DNA of 64,000 bases from Stenogyne calaminthoides (GCA_037126765.1 JBBCBC010000025.1:14068175-14132174); one strand, 5' to 3'; shown: positions 23,902 through 38,357, counted from the stretch's first letter. Notes: a model not told the origin generated them from the sequence alone. A program made the numbers and translations.

Positions 23902-25714
23902 GTCAAACACTATTTAATTTACACCCCTAACAATATTATTAAATAAAATGCCAGTGAAATTTTCGATTAAAGTCTGAATTAAAGTCATTTAATATCTGAA
24001 TTTTTTTTAATTAAAGTCTGAATTTTCGGTCAGTATTAAATTTAATATTTGAAATTAACAGTATTAAATTTTCGGTCAAACAATTCAAATTAAAGCACTA
24101 AATTCTGAATTTTTTTGAGTCAAAAGTCTGAAAAGTGTGGTTGACAATACGGAGTCTGAAGGTCATAACCTGAGTCTGAAAAAAATCTTGTTATCGCCCG
24201 ATCTGCGTGACCTGAGTTCTCTGTCAATGGCGCGGCCACAGATGATTATTTTTTTTTTTTTTTTTCGAAAATTTCCTGCCTCTATTAAATATTTTTCACC
24301 TAATTCACCACCATAAATACACCAATATCTCCTCCAATATAACCATAACCTCCCACTCAAATATTTTCACACTTCATACTCCCATTGTCTTTGTCTTTCA
24401 AGTGCAGCAGCCATCCACCGCCTTCCAACGCCGACCACCGCCGACTGTTCATATATGTATAAAAAAAAATTTGTGTTTTTTTATTCTTCTTTGTTTTATT
24501 TTCCGACACATAATAATAATTTTTTTCTTGTTTAACGAATAAGAATTAGCCAGACTACACACTTACTCATGCCGCCAAATCGCCCCCATCGACCACCGCT
24601 TTGCCGCCGACGACGTCGCCACCTTCAAGGTGTGTTTTCTTTTTTCGGTTGTTTGGTATATTTTATTTTTTATTATAAGGTATTAGTTGAATTGATGTAT
24701 AGTAACATTTTGTATGCTGTAAATTGTTAGTTTATATGCTGTAAAGTGTCACTTGAATTGGTGTAAAGTATTAGTTTAATTGCATTTACAAATAAAAGTA
24801 AAGTTTTATGTGAATCTGTTTATAAATAAAAGTAAAGTAAATTGATTTGCTTGTGTGTGTATATTTTAATTAATTTAATTTAATTTAATTATAATGCAAC
24901 TTGTTTATACTGAACCGTGCAATTATAGTTCACTTGGCGATAAATAATGCACCTGATTTTGGTGGGAAAAAATATTGCTTATACGCAGTATTTAATAAAA
25001 CATAAAAAAAACTTTCATTTGGATTGGAAAATTTGACATCAAATTTTCAAAAGGAATGAATGGCCAATGATTTACAGTCCAAAACTAGTATAGCTTTAAT
25101 GCCATGTCAAAAAAAAAAAAAAGTATAGCTTTAATGCATTCCAAAATAAAACTAAATTATTTTACTTATACTAAAGTCTGTGTTGAAATTTCGACATAAT
25201 TTAATTGGTATTTCATTCCTCAATCCTAACATTTATTTTAGAAATATTATATTTGTAGAGCATAACACTTAAAACTTATTTTAACTCAAACCAGTAATTA
25301 AATATGCAGTTCATTTTTTTATTTTTGAAAAGTAACTGTGAAACTTTATTTCCTTGAGTATCAAAAGTACTCATAATTCATAAGTACATGCATCAGTACA
25401 AATTATTACAGAACATGTTTTAAACAAAATATAGTAAACAAAATATTTTAATTAATTTAATTTAATTTAATTAGATTAATTATATTCAAATTTTTTAAAT
25501 AATTATAGTTCACTTGATTAAATTTGTGACCTCAATTAAAATTTTAATTACGCAAATCATAATTGATTATTTCCTTACTTTTTTTTATTAGAATTTTAAA
25601 AATTAAATTAGTTTGAAAATTAGATAATTTCTTAGAAAAAAAAAAAGAATGATTGAGATTTTTGAAGTCAACAATTAATTATTCTCTTATTTAGATTATA
25701 GTTGATTTAAGATT
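23902..25714. other. AT-rich region upstream of the PMD gene
   Basis: No gene recognised. There is a T run near 24247 and a short C-rich stretch (24380-24460 and 24565-24630) that could be 5' untranslated exons; the second ends in a donor-like CTTCAAG|GTGTG at about 24630. AAAGTATTAGTT-like motifs recur at 24677-24780. The rest is A/T-rich. Confidence 0.4.
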
Positions 25715-25838
25715 GTATGCTGTAAGGTATTAGTTTGTATGTTGTAAGGTATTAGTTTGTATGATGTAAGGTATTAGTTTGTATGATGTACGGTATTAGT
25801 TTGTATGTTGTAAGGTATTAGTTTGTATGTTGTAAGGT
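25715..25838 (+). repeat. 22-bp minisatellite, about 5.6 copies
   Basis: Unit GTATGTTGTAAGGTATTAGT plus TT, five near-identical copies and one partial, with a period of exactly 22 bp. It ends about 60 bp before the PMD ATG at 25902, so it sits in the promoter or leader. It shares the GTATTAGT core and the 22-bp period with the array at 23622-23901. Confidence 0.85.
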
Positions 25839-27447
25839 GCTTCAATTGAGGTATTACTTGATTTAAAATATATAATTTCATATGTTTTTTCTTAGTTCAC
25901 TATGTCACGCCGCTTCTGCCCTGATTGCTCCGCACTATGTAGAGTATGCAATCAATGTGTTCTTGCTGAACAACGTGCCCCTCCATCTGAATCTGAACAA
26001 CTCGAATTACAAAACTTTCAGTGGAGTACATTGTTCGATCTAAACACCTCTGCTTACCAACCTAATGTCGAGCAATCTGTTCCGATGCAGTATGCTCCAT
26101 TTCGTACACCTATTGAAACCAGTTTCAATGATTTGCATAATTACTCCCCAATTGGATTCCCCTCATTTCCACCGTCAACACATATGATCATGGCCTCCGA
26201 CCCTATTCCGGCTGCGGCTACATCTCATTATTCCCTTAACATGGGCCCGTCTACGTCTCATCACTCTATTCACTCCACTCACTAGGGCCCGTCTACATCT
26301 CATTACTCCACTCATCAGGGCCCGTCTACATCTCATCACTTAGGACACCAGGATGAGGATGAATACGAAAGTGCTCCGCACGCAACACAAGTCTCATCCT
26401 CGTCTTCGCCACATAGTGATTGGTTGACGACGACGTCCATGCCTGGAGGACCTTTAGATCCAAGTGTGTTGTGTGCTTTCAAAGCACACAAAGCCAAAAA
26501 AATATGGGATGATTCAGTAAGTAAAATATATATATTTTTTTAATTATTATTTCAAACGGTTACGATATGTAAATTAACGAGTTCATTTTTATGAAAAAAT
26601 ATGTAGACGTTTCGTAAGATCCTCGATGGCCAGACTCAAATTATAACTCTTGAGGATTGGTCATCGAATTCATTCGATCATGACGATCATTCCTTCGCCC
26701 TCATTAGAAAGCCTGGATTGGAGGGTATGGGGCGAATGATGTTTCAAACCAACAACATGCCCCTCATTACAGCATTCGTCGAATGGTGGCACCCTGAGAC
26801 GAACACTTTTCATATGCCTTTCAGGGAGATGACGATCACGCTCCACGACGTACATGCTATCCTTGGTAAACGGAACCCTAAAACTAATTTTTAATAAATC
26901 AATTTTTTTTTATCAATTCATTTTACTAATAATAAAAATAAATTTTTTCCAATGTAGGCTTGAACATAAATGGCTTCCCCGTCATTGGCAACAAAAGTTG
27001 TATTGACGATGCATTGATTAATGCATGCGGCTCTAGGGGACAAAACCAAAGTAGCGCCATCCTTGACAACATACGAGATGAGTGTCAAAAGAATAACCAC
27101 CTGAGCGAGGTCTCTATTGCTCGAGGTTACCTATGGTACTTGATGGGTCGACACTGTTTCCTGATAAAACGCGTGATTCTGTCCTCAAGTATTATCTAGA
27201 GGTGTTGGGTGATCTCGATGATGAAGTCCCTAACTATGCATGGGGAGCCGCCACATTGGCGTATTTATATCACCAGCTAGGGGCAGCATCCAGACGTAAC
27301 ACGACAGGGATTTTGGGTTGCTTGACATTACTTGAGGTCAAAATTACATTTCAATAATATTTTCAATGATATTCAATACACTGTTATCAATATATTGTTA
27401 CATATAATAACTTAAACTCATTACAATTTTTCAGTGCTGGATATACG

Positions 27448-28501
27448 TGTTGGGGAATAAGTTGCACGGATCTATTCGGGATAAATATTTAAATACAAAT
27501 TTAATTCTGATAATTATTACTAGCATGAATTAATCATATATTAATTCAAATAATAATTCAACAACAAATCATGCATATAATCAATTCACGTAAATCCTAC
27601 GATGCGCGAATTTCTCTGAGAGTTCACGTGAACGTACCTCTTAGAATGGTAATGGCCTCGTTGATTAAACACACCAAAAGAATCTTCCCAAGTATTCCCT
27701 TAATCCTTCCTCGACAATCCGGTGGTAGGATGCTTGCAAACAATTAACAAAAGAAAAATAAACTTTGTTGCATCACCTTTGTGGATTTACTAATTTTTCC
27801 AGCACATGGAATTGTACTTGGGAATGAAAGAATCATCCCCTATATATAGATGAGTGGTGGTCGAATTTTTAGGGGAAAAACAATGTGGGAAAATCTTTTC
27901 TTGATCTCCAAGAAATCTTGAATCTATCTCATATATTCTTTTTCCCATAATTATAATATTCCACAAAAATCCCACCTCATCTTTGTTATGGAATATTTTC
28001 GAAAAATATAGGGAACAAGAATCCAAGATTTGGATCTTCTTGAATTTATAAGATATTCTTGTATTTTAAGAAATACATATCTTTTCAAGAAAATCAAGAA
28101 AATCTTTCTTGCCCTTTATATTTCAAGATTTTCGAAAATTGCTATATGGATAACCAAGTGGGAGATTTCTTGAATTTAATGAGATAATCTTGTATTCCAA
28201 GAATACATATCTTCATTCCATAAATTCAAAGAAAATCTTTCTCCCCTTTTAATCCATAATTTTTGAATTTATGAGGAAAAATAAGGCAACAATATTTATT
28301 TTATTTTAAACACATTTTTCAGTTATTGGACTTTATGTTGAGCTACTTAGGGGGCCTTTAGGAGAATTAAGATTGGACCTTCCAATGAATCTTGAATTAT
28401 CAATATTGAGCCACAATATTATTCAAGCCCATAAATATTAATTAATCCCACTACATAATTAATATTGCACTATCCATCTTAACCCATATTACAGTCAATA
28501 T
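27448..28501 (-). repeat. Element A 3' LTR, distal part
   Basis: First part (in window order) of the left LTR of element A, interrupted after CAGTCAATAT at 28501 by element B. The LTR resumes at 37579 with GGCTCCCGGTTATT. Confidence 0.9.
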
Positions 28502-30355
28502 TGTTGGGGAATAAGTTGCACAGATCTATTCGGGGTGAACATTTAAATACAAATTTAATTTTTTAATTATTACTAGCATGAATTAATCCTATATTAATTC
28601 AAATAATAATCCAACAACATATCATGCATATAATAATTCACGTAAAACCTCGCGATGCGAATTCTACGAGTTTACGTGAACGCATTCTCTTGGGATGGCG
28701 TTGATCCGCCGATTAGACTAACCAAAAGAACTTCTCAAGTATTCCCTTAATCCTTGCTTTCGACAATCCGGTGGAAGGATACTGCATGAACAATTAACAA
28801 AAGGAAAAAATAAACTTTGTTGCACCACCTTTGTGGATTTACTAATTTTTCCAAAGACATGGAATTGTACTTGGGAATGAAAAAAATCATCCCTATTTAT
28901 AGAGACTAGGGTGAACGAAAATTTGTGATTAAAATAATGTGGAAAAATCTTTTTCTTGATCTCCAAGAAATCTTGAATATATCTCTTATATTCTTTTTCC
29001 CATAATTATAATATTCCACAAAAATCCCACCTTATCTATATGCTATGGAATTCGAAAATATTGGGTCCAAGATTCCAAGATTTGGATCTCCTTGAAATTA
29101 TGAGATATTCTTGTATTTCAAGAAATACATATCTTCCATAATATCTTTTCAAGAAAATCAAGAAAATCTTTCTTGCCCACTATATTTCATATTTTTCGAA
29201 AATATCACTATGAATAACCAAGTGGGAGATTTCTTGAATTTAATGAGATAATCTTGTATTCCAAGAATACATATCTTCATTCCATAACAAAATTCAAAGA
29301 AAATCTTTCTCCCAACTTCATCCATAATTTTCGAAATATTAGGAAAAATTAAGCAACAATATTTATTTTATTTTAATCACCTTTTCAGTTATTGGACTAT
29401 ATGTTGGGCTACTCAGGGGGCCTTTAGGAGAATTAAGATTGGACCTTCTAATGGACCTTGAATATCTAATATTGAGCAACAATATAATTCAAGCCCATAA
29501 ATATTAATTAATCCCACTACATAATTAATATTGCACTATCCATCTTAACCCCATATTACGATCAATATGGCTCCCCATCATTATTTCCTGTGTTTAAGAT
29601 TATCTAGCCCATTAATTAATTCAAGCCACTTTGAAATAGCTTTTTAATTAATTAATATCTTTTATCCTTGGTCAAGGAACGGTTCAACATTATTATCCAT
29701 ACCGAAAACTAATTCCACTTGCAAGATTTGGTATGATAAAGCTTATGAACCTCCCCCAACCAAATCGAACAAGCGTGCTTGCACACGATTCTTCGTATTA
29801 AATCTTAGCAATCACAAGTGACCAATAATATTGCCCAAGATAAAAAGTATTGAATCTCATTGATTCGCTACCCATGATAAGTCAAAGCAATAGTTACCAA
29901 TCCCACGTGATCCTATTTAAGGGATTTAAGGTTAAGAAATAACGAACCACCGAGGTCTAATTCTTCCTTGTTCGATTCTCAAGAATTTATCCTCCCAGAG
30001 GGTCCTATTCGATTACATCGACCATGCACTAGTGTAATCTCTTGGTCAAGACAAGCCAATCCCGAGCCTTACACTTCAACCTTTCACGATGGGTTGTTCA
30101 TTTCCATCTATGTCGTGAATAACGTACTTTTTTCGTTATAAGGGGATTTGTTAATTTAATCTTCGTGATCCGGTATCACTAAATTAACTACAATGTAACA
30201 CGCATTTACTTATTGAACAGTTATGCAGTAAATATATGTAACATTCAATAATATTTAAAGCATTAGTGATAAACAATTTATTTCAGTAAATAAGTCTGAA
30301 AATTCAGTTTCGATTATACAAAGTAAAAAGCATACTTTCCAGTATAATCCCAACA
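28502..30355 (-). repeat. Element B 3' LTR
   Basis: Long terminal repeat bounded by TGTTGGGG and CCCAACA. It is followed at 30356 by ATCTCCCACTTATACTC, the complement of the purine-rich tract that primes plus-strand synthesis. Confidence 0.9.
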
Positions 30356-30439
30356 ATCTCCCACTTATACTCAAAGTCTGCTTTTAAGTATACTACAACA
30401 CGTCTCGCGTAGTCCGTGACATCTAATGTCACCTACACG

Positions 30440-33400
30440 AACCTAATAATTTATCCCACTTATACTCAAAGCAGATTGACAACGGTCTTGACACCCATTC
30501 CTTCCACATGTCTCTCGAATGTATTTAGAGGCAGACCCTTTGTGAATGAATCTACTAGGTTGTCCTTAGACGCTACCTTTGCCACATCTATATCTCCTCT
30601 CTTAACGATTTCTCGTAGAAGATGTCTTTCCTTTAGTGTGCTTGTTTGACTCGTGGACTCTTGGTTCCCTTGAATTTGCAACTGCCCCTAGCAAATATTG
30701 CTAGACAAATTCGGAACTCCATCCAAGTCCACTAAGAAGGTCTAGAGCCAAATCAGTTCTTTCACTGCTTCACAAGCAGCTACTTACCCGATTTCCATGG
30801 TTGAGTCAGTGATGCATTTCTGCTTCACACTCGTCCATTTGATGGCTACACTTCCCAAATGAAACACACTAACTGAGGCGATATAGTTTACGAATCTAAG
30901 TCCGATTGGAAATCCGAGTCCGTAGTGGCCGATGGGGATTGAGTATCGATGATAAATCAACATTCTATCCCGAGTTCTTTTCAGATACTTGTAATGTTTT
31001 TAACTGTAGTCCAATGCGCTTTCCCTGGGTTACTTTGATATCTTGCTACCATGCCTACGGCAAAGCAGATATCCGGTCTCGTCTGACATTACATTGCATA
31101 CATAAGGTTTCCGAAGCGGTAGAAGCACAAGGAATGCCTTTCATGTCATCTATCTCCTTTTGCGTCTTAGGGGACATTTTCTTGGATAGATGGATTCCAA
31201 GTCTGAAAGGTACGAATCCTTTCTTGGAATCTTGCATGCTGAAGTGTTTCAAGACAGTGTCTATGTATGAAGCTTGCGATAGGCCTATCATCCTTTTCTT
31301 GCGATCTCGAGTGATCTTGATCCCAAGGATGTGTCCGGCTTCCCCTAAGTCCTTCATATCAAACTGTTTTGAAAGCCATGCCCTTACGTCTGATAACACC
31401 TTCACATCGTTCCCGATGATCAGAATGTCGTCTACGTATAGTACTAAGAATACCAATGCGATTCCGAAACACGCTTTTATATACCTGACTTTCAAACTCG
31501 TTTTGATCAAACCCATAAGACTTTATAACATGATCAAAACATTGGTTCCAAGCTCTGGATGCTTGTTTGAGTCCGTAGATGGACTTCTTGAGCTTACAAA
31601 CAAGATGTTCTTGGCATGTTTCAATGAAACCTCGGGGTTGTTGCAAATAGATCTCTTCATCAAGACTTCCGTTAAGGAAAGCTGTCTTGACATCCATTTG
31701 CCAGATTTCAAAGTCGAAATGCTTGAGAATCGATAAAGAGAATACGGATGGACTTAAGCATGGCTACGGGCAAAAAAGTTTCCTCATGATCGATCCCTTC
31801 TTTCTGAGTATAACCTTTCGCCACTAGTCTTGCTTTAAAGGTTTCAACCTTCCCGTCCGGTCCTCTTTTCCTCTTATATACCCACTTGCATCCAATGGTT
31901 TTGACCCCATTAAGTGGTTCGACTAGCTCCCACACTTTTATTATGAAACATAGAACCCATTTAGAACTTTCATTCTTTGTTTTGCCAAGAAATCATCCTT
32001 ATCTTGGAATGCCTCATCATATGTCCATGGGTCTCGATTAAATCTTGTCCGGGAATCAAGTCCGAGGACTCTCCTATTCCCATGAATCTCTCGGGCGTCT
32101 AACAACCCTCCCACTCTGACGAGGCTCGGTTTGAAAACGTATCGTTTGGTATATCATCTAAGATGATTGCACCGAGGTTTTCCCTCTAAGCTCATTTAAG
32201 GTAATCTCACTTCTGGGTTTTCTTTGGTTCATATAGTCTTCTTCCAAAAATCTAAAATGGGTGCTGATGACCACCTTTTGATCTTCGGGACTATAGAACA
32301 TACACCCTTTTGTTCACTCGGGGTATCCTACAAAACAACCTTAATTTTGATCGAGGATCCAATTTACCAGCTTCCTTGTTCAACACGTGGGCGGACACCC
32401 CCCAAATTCTCATGTGTATCATACTAGGCTTGCTTGGGTCCCACAATTCTTTGGGAGTTTTGGGAACCGATTTGGATAGCACCAAGTTCAGAATAAGTCG
32501 TTGTTTCCAAGGCATGACCCCAGAACGACTCGGGAAGATCCGCATAACTCATCATTGATCTAACCATTTCCAAAAGAATTATGTTTCTTCACTCTGCAAC
32601 CCCGTTTTGTTGAGGGGTTCCGTGCTTGATGGTAGGATACAATCCTTCATCGATAAGTAGTTCAAAAACTCATCGCCGAGGTATTCCCTCCACGATCGGA
32701 TCGTAGAGACTTGATCGTTTTTTTCCCTATGATTCTCTGTTTGAGCCTTAAATTCTTTGAATTTCTCAAAGGTCTCAGTTTATGCTTCATAAGGAAAATG
32801 TAAAAAGCGTACCTGAGTAATCATCAATAAAAATACTCATAACCTCCTCTTGCTTTGGTTGACATTGGACCACATACATCCGTGTGAACGATCTCTAACA
32901 CTTCTTTGGCTCTATTCCCCTTGGCTCCAGTTGCCCTCTTGGTCATTTTACCCTCCAAACATGATTCGCAGGTTGGAATTTGTTCAACTTGGAGACGCTC
33001 CAGTGAACCATCTTTCACCAACCTTTAGATCCTCTTTGGATTTATATGACCTAATCTTAGATTCCAAAGAAGTGTTTCGTTCACGCTTTCTTTTGTTGGA
33101 AATAGTTGATGTGTTATAGGATGCATTTCGTGAGTGGTGTGCATGATTAAATTGTTTAGAGATTTTCCATCAATGTCCCGTGCAGATACACTCATCATTT
33201 CAAAAATGATGTCATTCTTATTAGAAGAAACTTAGTGTCCTTTAATCGAATTTTAGAAACTAAAAGTGAATTCTTTCTAAAACTGGGAACATAAAGATAA
33301 TCTCAAAAAAACTTTATCTTCAAAAGATAGGTGCACTTCTCCCACTGCTTTAACTACTACTCATGTAGTATTGCAATGTCTGCTACTTGCGTAGTATTGC

Positions 33401-34200
33401 AATAATCGTTACTATCGTAGCATTGAAATATCTGCCACTTACGTAGCATTACAATGACTTCTACTTTCGTAACGTCACCCAGTGTGATGAAGATCTCACT
33501 CCCACTAAGTTGCCGGATCATTTTGAACCCATGAAGCCAACATGATTAGTGGATCTCGTATCAACCACCCACTTAATGAGAAGTATCGCCCGCTAAACAA
33601 GTTTCAACAACTAGTGCGTGAGAATTACCTTTCTTTCCGTCCCTTTTGGGGTTGGAACTGGCAAAATCTCCATTGTCCTCTCTCACCGCAGCTTAAGCAC
33701 TTCCTCTTTGGATTTTCCTTGACACAACAAGCATTCCTCATCTTACCATTGCCCTTGGCAACAATTGAGTTTTATTACTTATGGCCTTTGGTCCTCTTCT
33801 TTATCTTGCCTACCCTTGGCCTAGAAGATGAAGACGGACCACTTGCCGGTCAAAAAAACTTGAGTTTGGTGCCTTATCATCATTTCTCGCCGAGACCAAA
33901 AGCTTGCAACAAATTAGCTAGCGAGGCCAAAATGCTCAAAAACTTTTTTTTTAGGCGAGTGAAGTACCAAATTCATCCGAGTCTCCGGATCATAATCTGC
34001 GCTTAGAATCTCAAGTTTGTTCAGATGGGCCATCTATTTTGAGGACGTAATCCCTTACGGGTTTGCCCTCCACCATTTTCAAACGACATCTCTCATGAAG
34101 GTGATCCCGGACGAGTCCCGCGTGTTTTGACTCGTCGGTTGGCTTATCGATTTTGGTGTGTCAAGAATCCACTTGTGCTTTTGTGCGATTAGGACAATTA
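30440..34200 (-). pseudogene. Element B gag-pol, degenerate copia polyprotein
   Basis: Read on the minus strand the order is gag remnant (~34200-33700; LVRDHLHERCRLKMVEGKPV), a degraded zinc knuckle near 33720, GAG-pre-integrase/integrase start (33021-32824; CESCLEGKMTKR, HTDVCGPMSTKARGG), integrase end (32545-32291), reverse transcriptase (31935-31055; KARLVAKGYTQKEG, MDVKTAFLNGSLDEEIYL, YVDD at 31438-31427) and RNase H end (30681-30466; VDSFTKGLPLNTFERHVEGM). Integrase before reverse transcriptase defines Ty1/copia. At least six frame breaks make it inactive. The gag start seen in element A is not recognisable here, so this copy is deleted or rearranged there. Confidence 0.85.
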
Positions 34201-35717
34201 TAATTTATCGTTTCAATATAGTTTCCATACATATTGTATTGACTTTAAGTATAATAACAAAGGACTAAAAAAGTAACGACATCTTTGAATCAAATAAACA
34301 ACTATATGCAATAACACAAGTATATCACAAGGTTCGATCACATGCTTCATATTAAAATCTCAAAAAAAATATGAACATGCATCAGCCAACATCTCAAAAC
34401 AGTTTAAATATGCCACGTTGGGTGGGTCATTATTTAAACACATTCAAACAGGTTACAAATAAGAACAGTTACAAACCTTTAATATCCAGATTAATAGTTG
34501 GCTCCCTCTTGACCAATATAAAATTGACAGGGACTTCGGAGAAGTATATGCATATCAATTTTATACCTAAGTAATAACCATGATTAAATACAGGATTATT
34601 ATTTCTCTTTGAACGAGCCTCGTTGGGAGGGTCATCGTCGCCACTAGTAATAAACCACAATCATCCGTTTGGAATTCATTCATGTGAAAGCTATCTTTTG
34701 ACCGTCCCGTTGGGGAAATTTCTCCAAAAGAATTCACAAATAAATAAATCATGGAGGTCAAAATTAATTTAATTTTATTATCCGGAAAAAAATTGTCAAT
34801 TAATTATTTAAACATATTTAGTAATTTTGAAGGTGAGATTTTTCATTTGGCAACTCTCATGTAAACACATTTAAACAAATTAAATAAAGCATAAGATAGC
34901 ACAAATAAATCAAGCAAAACAGAAAAATAAACATATTGGGCACAAATTATCCAATTGTCATGGTTTGATTTTTCTTGGCTTGATCTTGAAGAAATACGTC
35001 TCGAATTTCTCCCACTTGATCGTCTCGAAAAGAACTCCGTCTCGAAACGCCACGCCAAGTAGCTCGCAACTGGATGCAACTCCCGTCCGGCCCGTAACAA
35101 ACAACAGCGTCCGTGCGCCTTAACGCAGTAGCGCGCCATCACCAGCGCCCGTGTCGCCCGCCCAGCGCCCGATGTCCCATGCGCCCGTGTACTTCCCGTC
35201 GTCGTCGCCGTAGCGTTCCGCGCAATTCCGCCTCTGGCGCCGAAGTCGCCCCGCCGATCCGCTCGCGTATGGTGCCCGCGTCGCCTAAGCGCCCCCGCCG
35301 TCCGTCTTCGGCCCCTCGGCCTATTTCGCCACGTCCGCGTCGCGCGTGCCTCACGCAACGTTCGCGCGGCTTACCCGCTATGCGGTTACGGATTTACGTT
35401 CTTTAATTCTTAAATCTTCGTCCTCGTTTTTCGATCCGGTTATAATTTATTTACAAAAATAAATAAACCTGATCCTAGACTAGTCTATTACATTGATCAA
35501 ATCAAACAAATTCTAATCTACTCGTGGATTTTCTCTCGAGGCCAAAGCAATCCGAATCGAATCGAATTAAAAATCACGGTTTATATGCATGCATAAACAA
35601 ACACATTAAATTCCATGACAATTGGATACCGCAAAATAGATCTAGCAATTCTACTATCCAATTTCAAATTTAATGTCGTGAATTAAATTACAATTTAAAA
35701 TTGAGAGTCAAAACCGT
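34201..35717 (-). other. Element B leader with GC-rich cassette
   Basis: Untranslated region between primer site and gag. It matches element A's leader (42395-43868) on both sides, but the central part at about 35090-35390 is strongly GC-rich (GCGCCCGTGTCGCCCGCCCA and similar) and does not align with A's GC-rich centre. The long minus-strand frame through it is a composition artefact. Confidence 0.6.
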
Positions 35718-35730
35718 GGCTCTCGTACAA
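35718..35730 (-). other. Degenerate primer-binding site, element B
   Basis: GGCTCTCGTACAAGT directly before the 5' LTR corresponds to GGCTCTGATACCAGT in element A, the complement of the initiator tRNA-Met priming site, with several changes. Confidence 0.6.
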
Positions 35731-35732
35731 GT

Positions 35733-37573
35733 TGTTGGGGAATAAGTTGCATGATCTATTAAGGTGAATATTTAAATACAAATTTAATTCTTTAATTATT
35801 ACTAGCATGAATTAATCCTATATTAATCAAATAATAATCCAACAACATATCATGCATATAATAATTCACGTAAAACCTCGATCATGAATTCTCTGAGTTT
35901 ACGTGAACGTACCTCTTGGGATGACAGTGATCTGGCTGATTAGACTAACCAAAAGAACTTCCCAAGTATTCCCTTAATCCTTGCTCGACAATCCGGTGGA
36001 AGGATACTCGCGAACAATTAACAAAAGGAAAAAATAAACTTTGTTGCACCACCTTTGTGGATTTACTAATTTTTCCAGCACATGGAATTGTACTTGGGAA
36101 TGAAAGAATCATCCCCTATTTATAGAGACTAGGGTGAACGAAAATTTGTGATTAAAATAATGTGGAAAAATCTTTTTCTTGATCTCCAAGAAATCTTGAA
36201 TATATCTCTTATATTCTTTTTCCCATAATTATAATATTCCACAAAAATCCCACCTTATCTATATGCTATGGAATTCGAAAATATTGGGTCCAAGATTCCA
36301 AGATTTGGATCTCCTTGAATTTATGAGATATTTTTGTATTTCAAGAAATACATATCTTCCATAATATCTTTTCAAGAAAATCAAGAAAATCTTTCTTGCC
36401 CACTATATTTCATATTTTTCGAAAATATCACTATGAATAACCAAGTGGGAGATTTCTTGAATTTAATGAGATAATCTTGTATTCCAAGAATACATATCTT
36501 CATTCCATAACAAAATTCAAAGAAAATCTTTCTCCCAACTCCATCCATAATTTTCGAAATATTAGGAAAAATTAAGCAACAATATTTATTTTATTTTAAT
36601 CACCTTTTCAGTTATTGGACTATATGTTGGGCTACTTAGGGGGCCTTTAGGAGAATTAAGATTGGACCTTCTAATGGACCTTGAATATCTAATATTGGGC
36701 CACAATATAATTCAAGCCCATAAATATTAGTTAATCCCACTATATAATTAATATTGCACTATCCATCTTAACCCATATTACAGTCAATATGGCTCCCGAT
36801 CATTATTTCCCGTGTTTAAGATTATCTAGCCCATTAATTAATTCAAGCCACTGAAATAGCTTTCTAATTAATTAATATTTTTTATCCTTGGTCAAGGAAC
36901 GGTTCAACATTATTATCCATACCTAAAACTAATTCCACTTGCAAGATTTGGTATGATAAAGCTTATGAACCTCCCAAGGGCAAAAATCGAACAAAGCGTG
37001 CTTGCACGATTCTTCGTATTAAATCTTAGCAATCACATGTGACCAATAATATTGCCCAAGATAAAAAGTATTGAATCTCATTGATTATTTACCCATGATA
37101 AGTCAAAGCAATAGTTACCAATCCCACGTGATCCTATTTAAGGGGCGAAGGTTAAGAAATAACGAACCACCGAGGTCTAATTCTTCCTCGTTCGATTAAA
37201 GAATTTATCCTCCCGTAGGTCCTATTCAATTACATCGATCATGCAATAGTGTAATCTCTTGGTCAAGACAAGCCAATCCCGAGCTTTACACTTCAACCTT
37301 TCACGATGGGTTGTTCATTTCCATCTAGGTCGTGAATAACGTGCTTTTTTTTAGTTACAAGGATCGTTAATTTAATCTTTTGTGATCTAGTATCACTAAA
37401 TTAACTACAATGTAACACGTTTACTTATTGAATGATTATGCGAAGAAAATATATGTAACATTCAATAATATTTAAAGCATCGGTGATAAACAATTTATTT
37501 CAAGAATAAGTCTCGAAAATTCGGTTTTAGATTATACAAAGTAAAAAGCATACTTTCCAGTATAATCCCAACA
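35733..37573 (-). repeat. Element B 5' LTR
   Basis: Begins TGTTGGGGAATAAGTTGC and ends AGTATAATCCCAACA. Partner of 28502-30355; long blocks are identical by eye. Confidence 0.9.
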
Positions 37574-37578
37574 AATAT

Positions 37579-38357
37579 GGCTCCCGGTTATTATTTCCCA
37601 TGTTTAAGATTATCTAGCCCATTAATTAATTCAAGCCACTGAAATAACTTTCCATTAATTAATATATTTTGTCCTTGGTTAAGGAAAGGTTCAACATTAT
37701 TATCCATACCTAAAACTAGTTCCACTTGCAAGATTTGGTATGATAAAGCTTATGAACCTCCCAAGGGCCGTCGAACAAGCGTGCTTGCACCACGATTCTC
37801 CGTATTAAATCTTAGCAATCGCATGTGACCAATAATATTGCCCAAGATAAAAAGTATTGAATCTCGTTGATTCTCTACCCATGATAAGTCAAAGCAACAG
37901 TTACCAACCACACGTGATCCTATTTAAGGAACGAAGATTAAGAAATAACGAACCACGAGGTCTAATTCTTCCTTGTTCGATTCAAAGAATTTGTCCTCCT
38001 GTAGGTCCTATTCGATTACATCGGTCATGCACTAGTGTAATCTCTTGGTCAAGACAAGCCAATCCCGAGCCTTACACTTCAACCTTTCACGATGGATTGT
38101 TCATTTCCATCTAGTTAAATGAATGGTGTACTTTTTTTGTTACAAAGGAATTGTTAATTTAATCTTCGTGATTTGTTATCACTAAATTAACTACAATGTA
38201 ACACGTCTTATTTATTGAAATGCAGTTATCAAGAAATATATGTAACATTCGATGATATTTAAAGCATCAGTGGTAAACAATTTATTTCAATAAATAAGTC
38301 TGAAATTCAGTTTTGATTATACAAAGTAAAAGCATATTTTCCAGTATAATCCCAACA
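37579..38357 (-). repeat. Element A 3' LTR, proximal part
   Basis: Continuation of the interrupted LTR of element A, ending AGTATAATCCCAACA. It is followed by the polypurine-tract complement ATCTCCCACTTATACTC at 38358. Confidence 0.9.

Larger units (their letters stand above)
28502..37573 (-). mobile_element. Ty1/copia element B, nested in the LTR of element A
   Basis: Ends TGTTGGGG...CCCAACA, with target duplication AATAT at 28497-28501 and 37574-37578. Minus orientation: 5' LTR 35733-37573 (1841 bp), 3' LTR 28502-30355 (1854 bp). Same family as A, so a relative jumped into its own LTR. Length 9072 bp. Its pol is broken by many frame changes. Confidence 0.92.

Noticed and set aside
30906..31736. 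276-codon plus-strand frame
   Set aside because: It is the antisense of the copia reverse transcriptase, which is clearly on the minus strand.
34843..35358. 171-codon minus-strand frame rich in Arg/Ala/Gly
   Set aside because: It runs through the GC-rich leader of copia element B, where stops are rare by composition; the Arg/Ala/Gly-rich sequence carries no domain.
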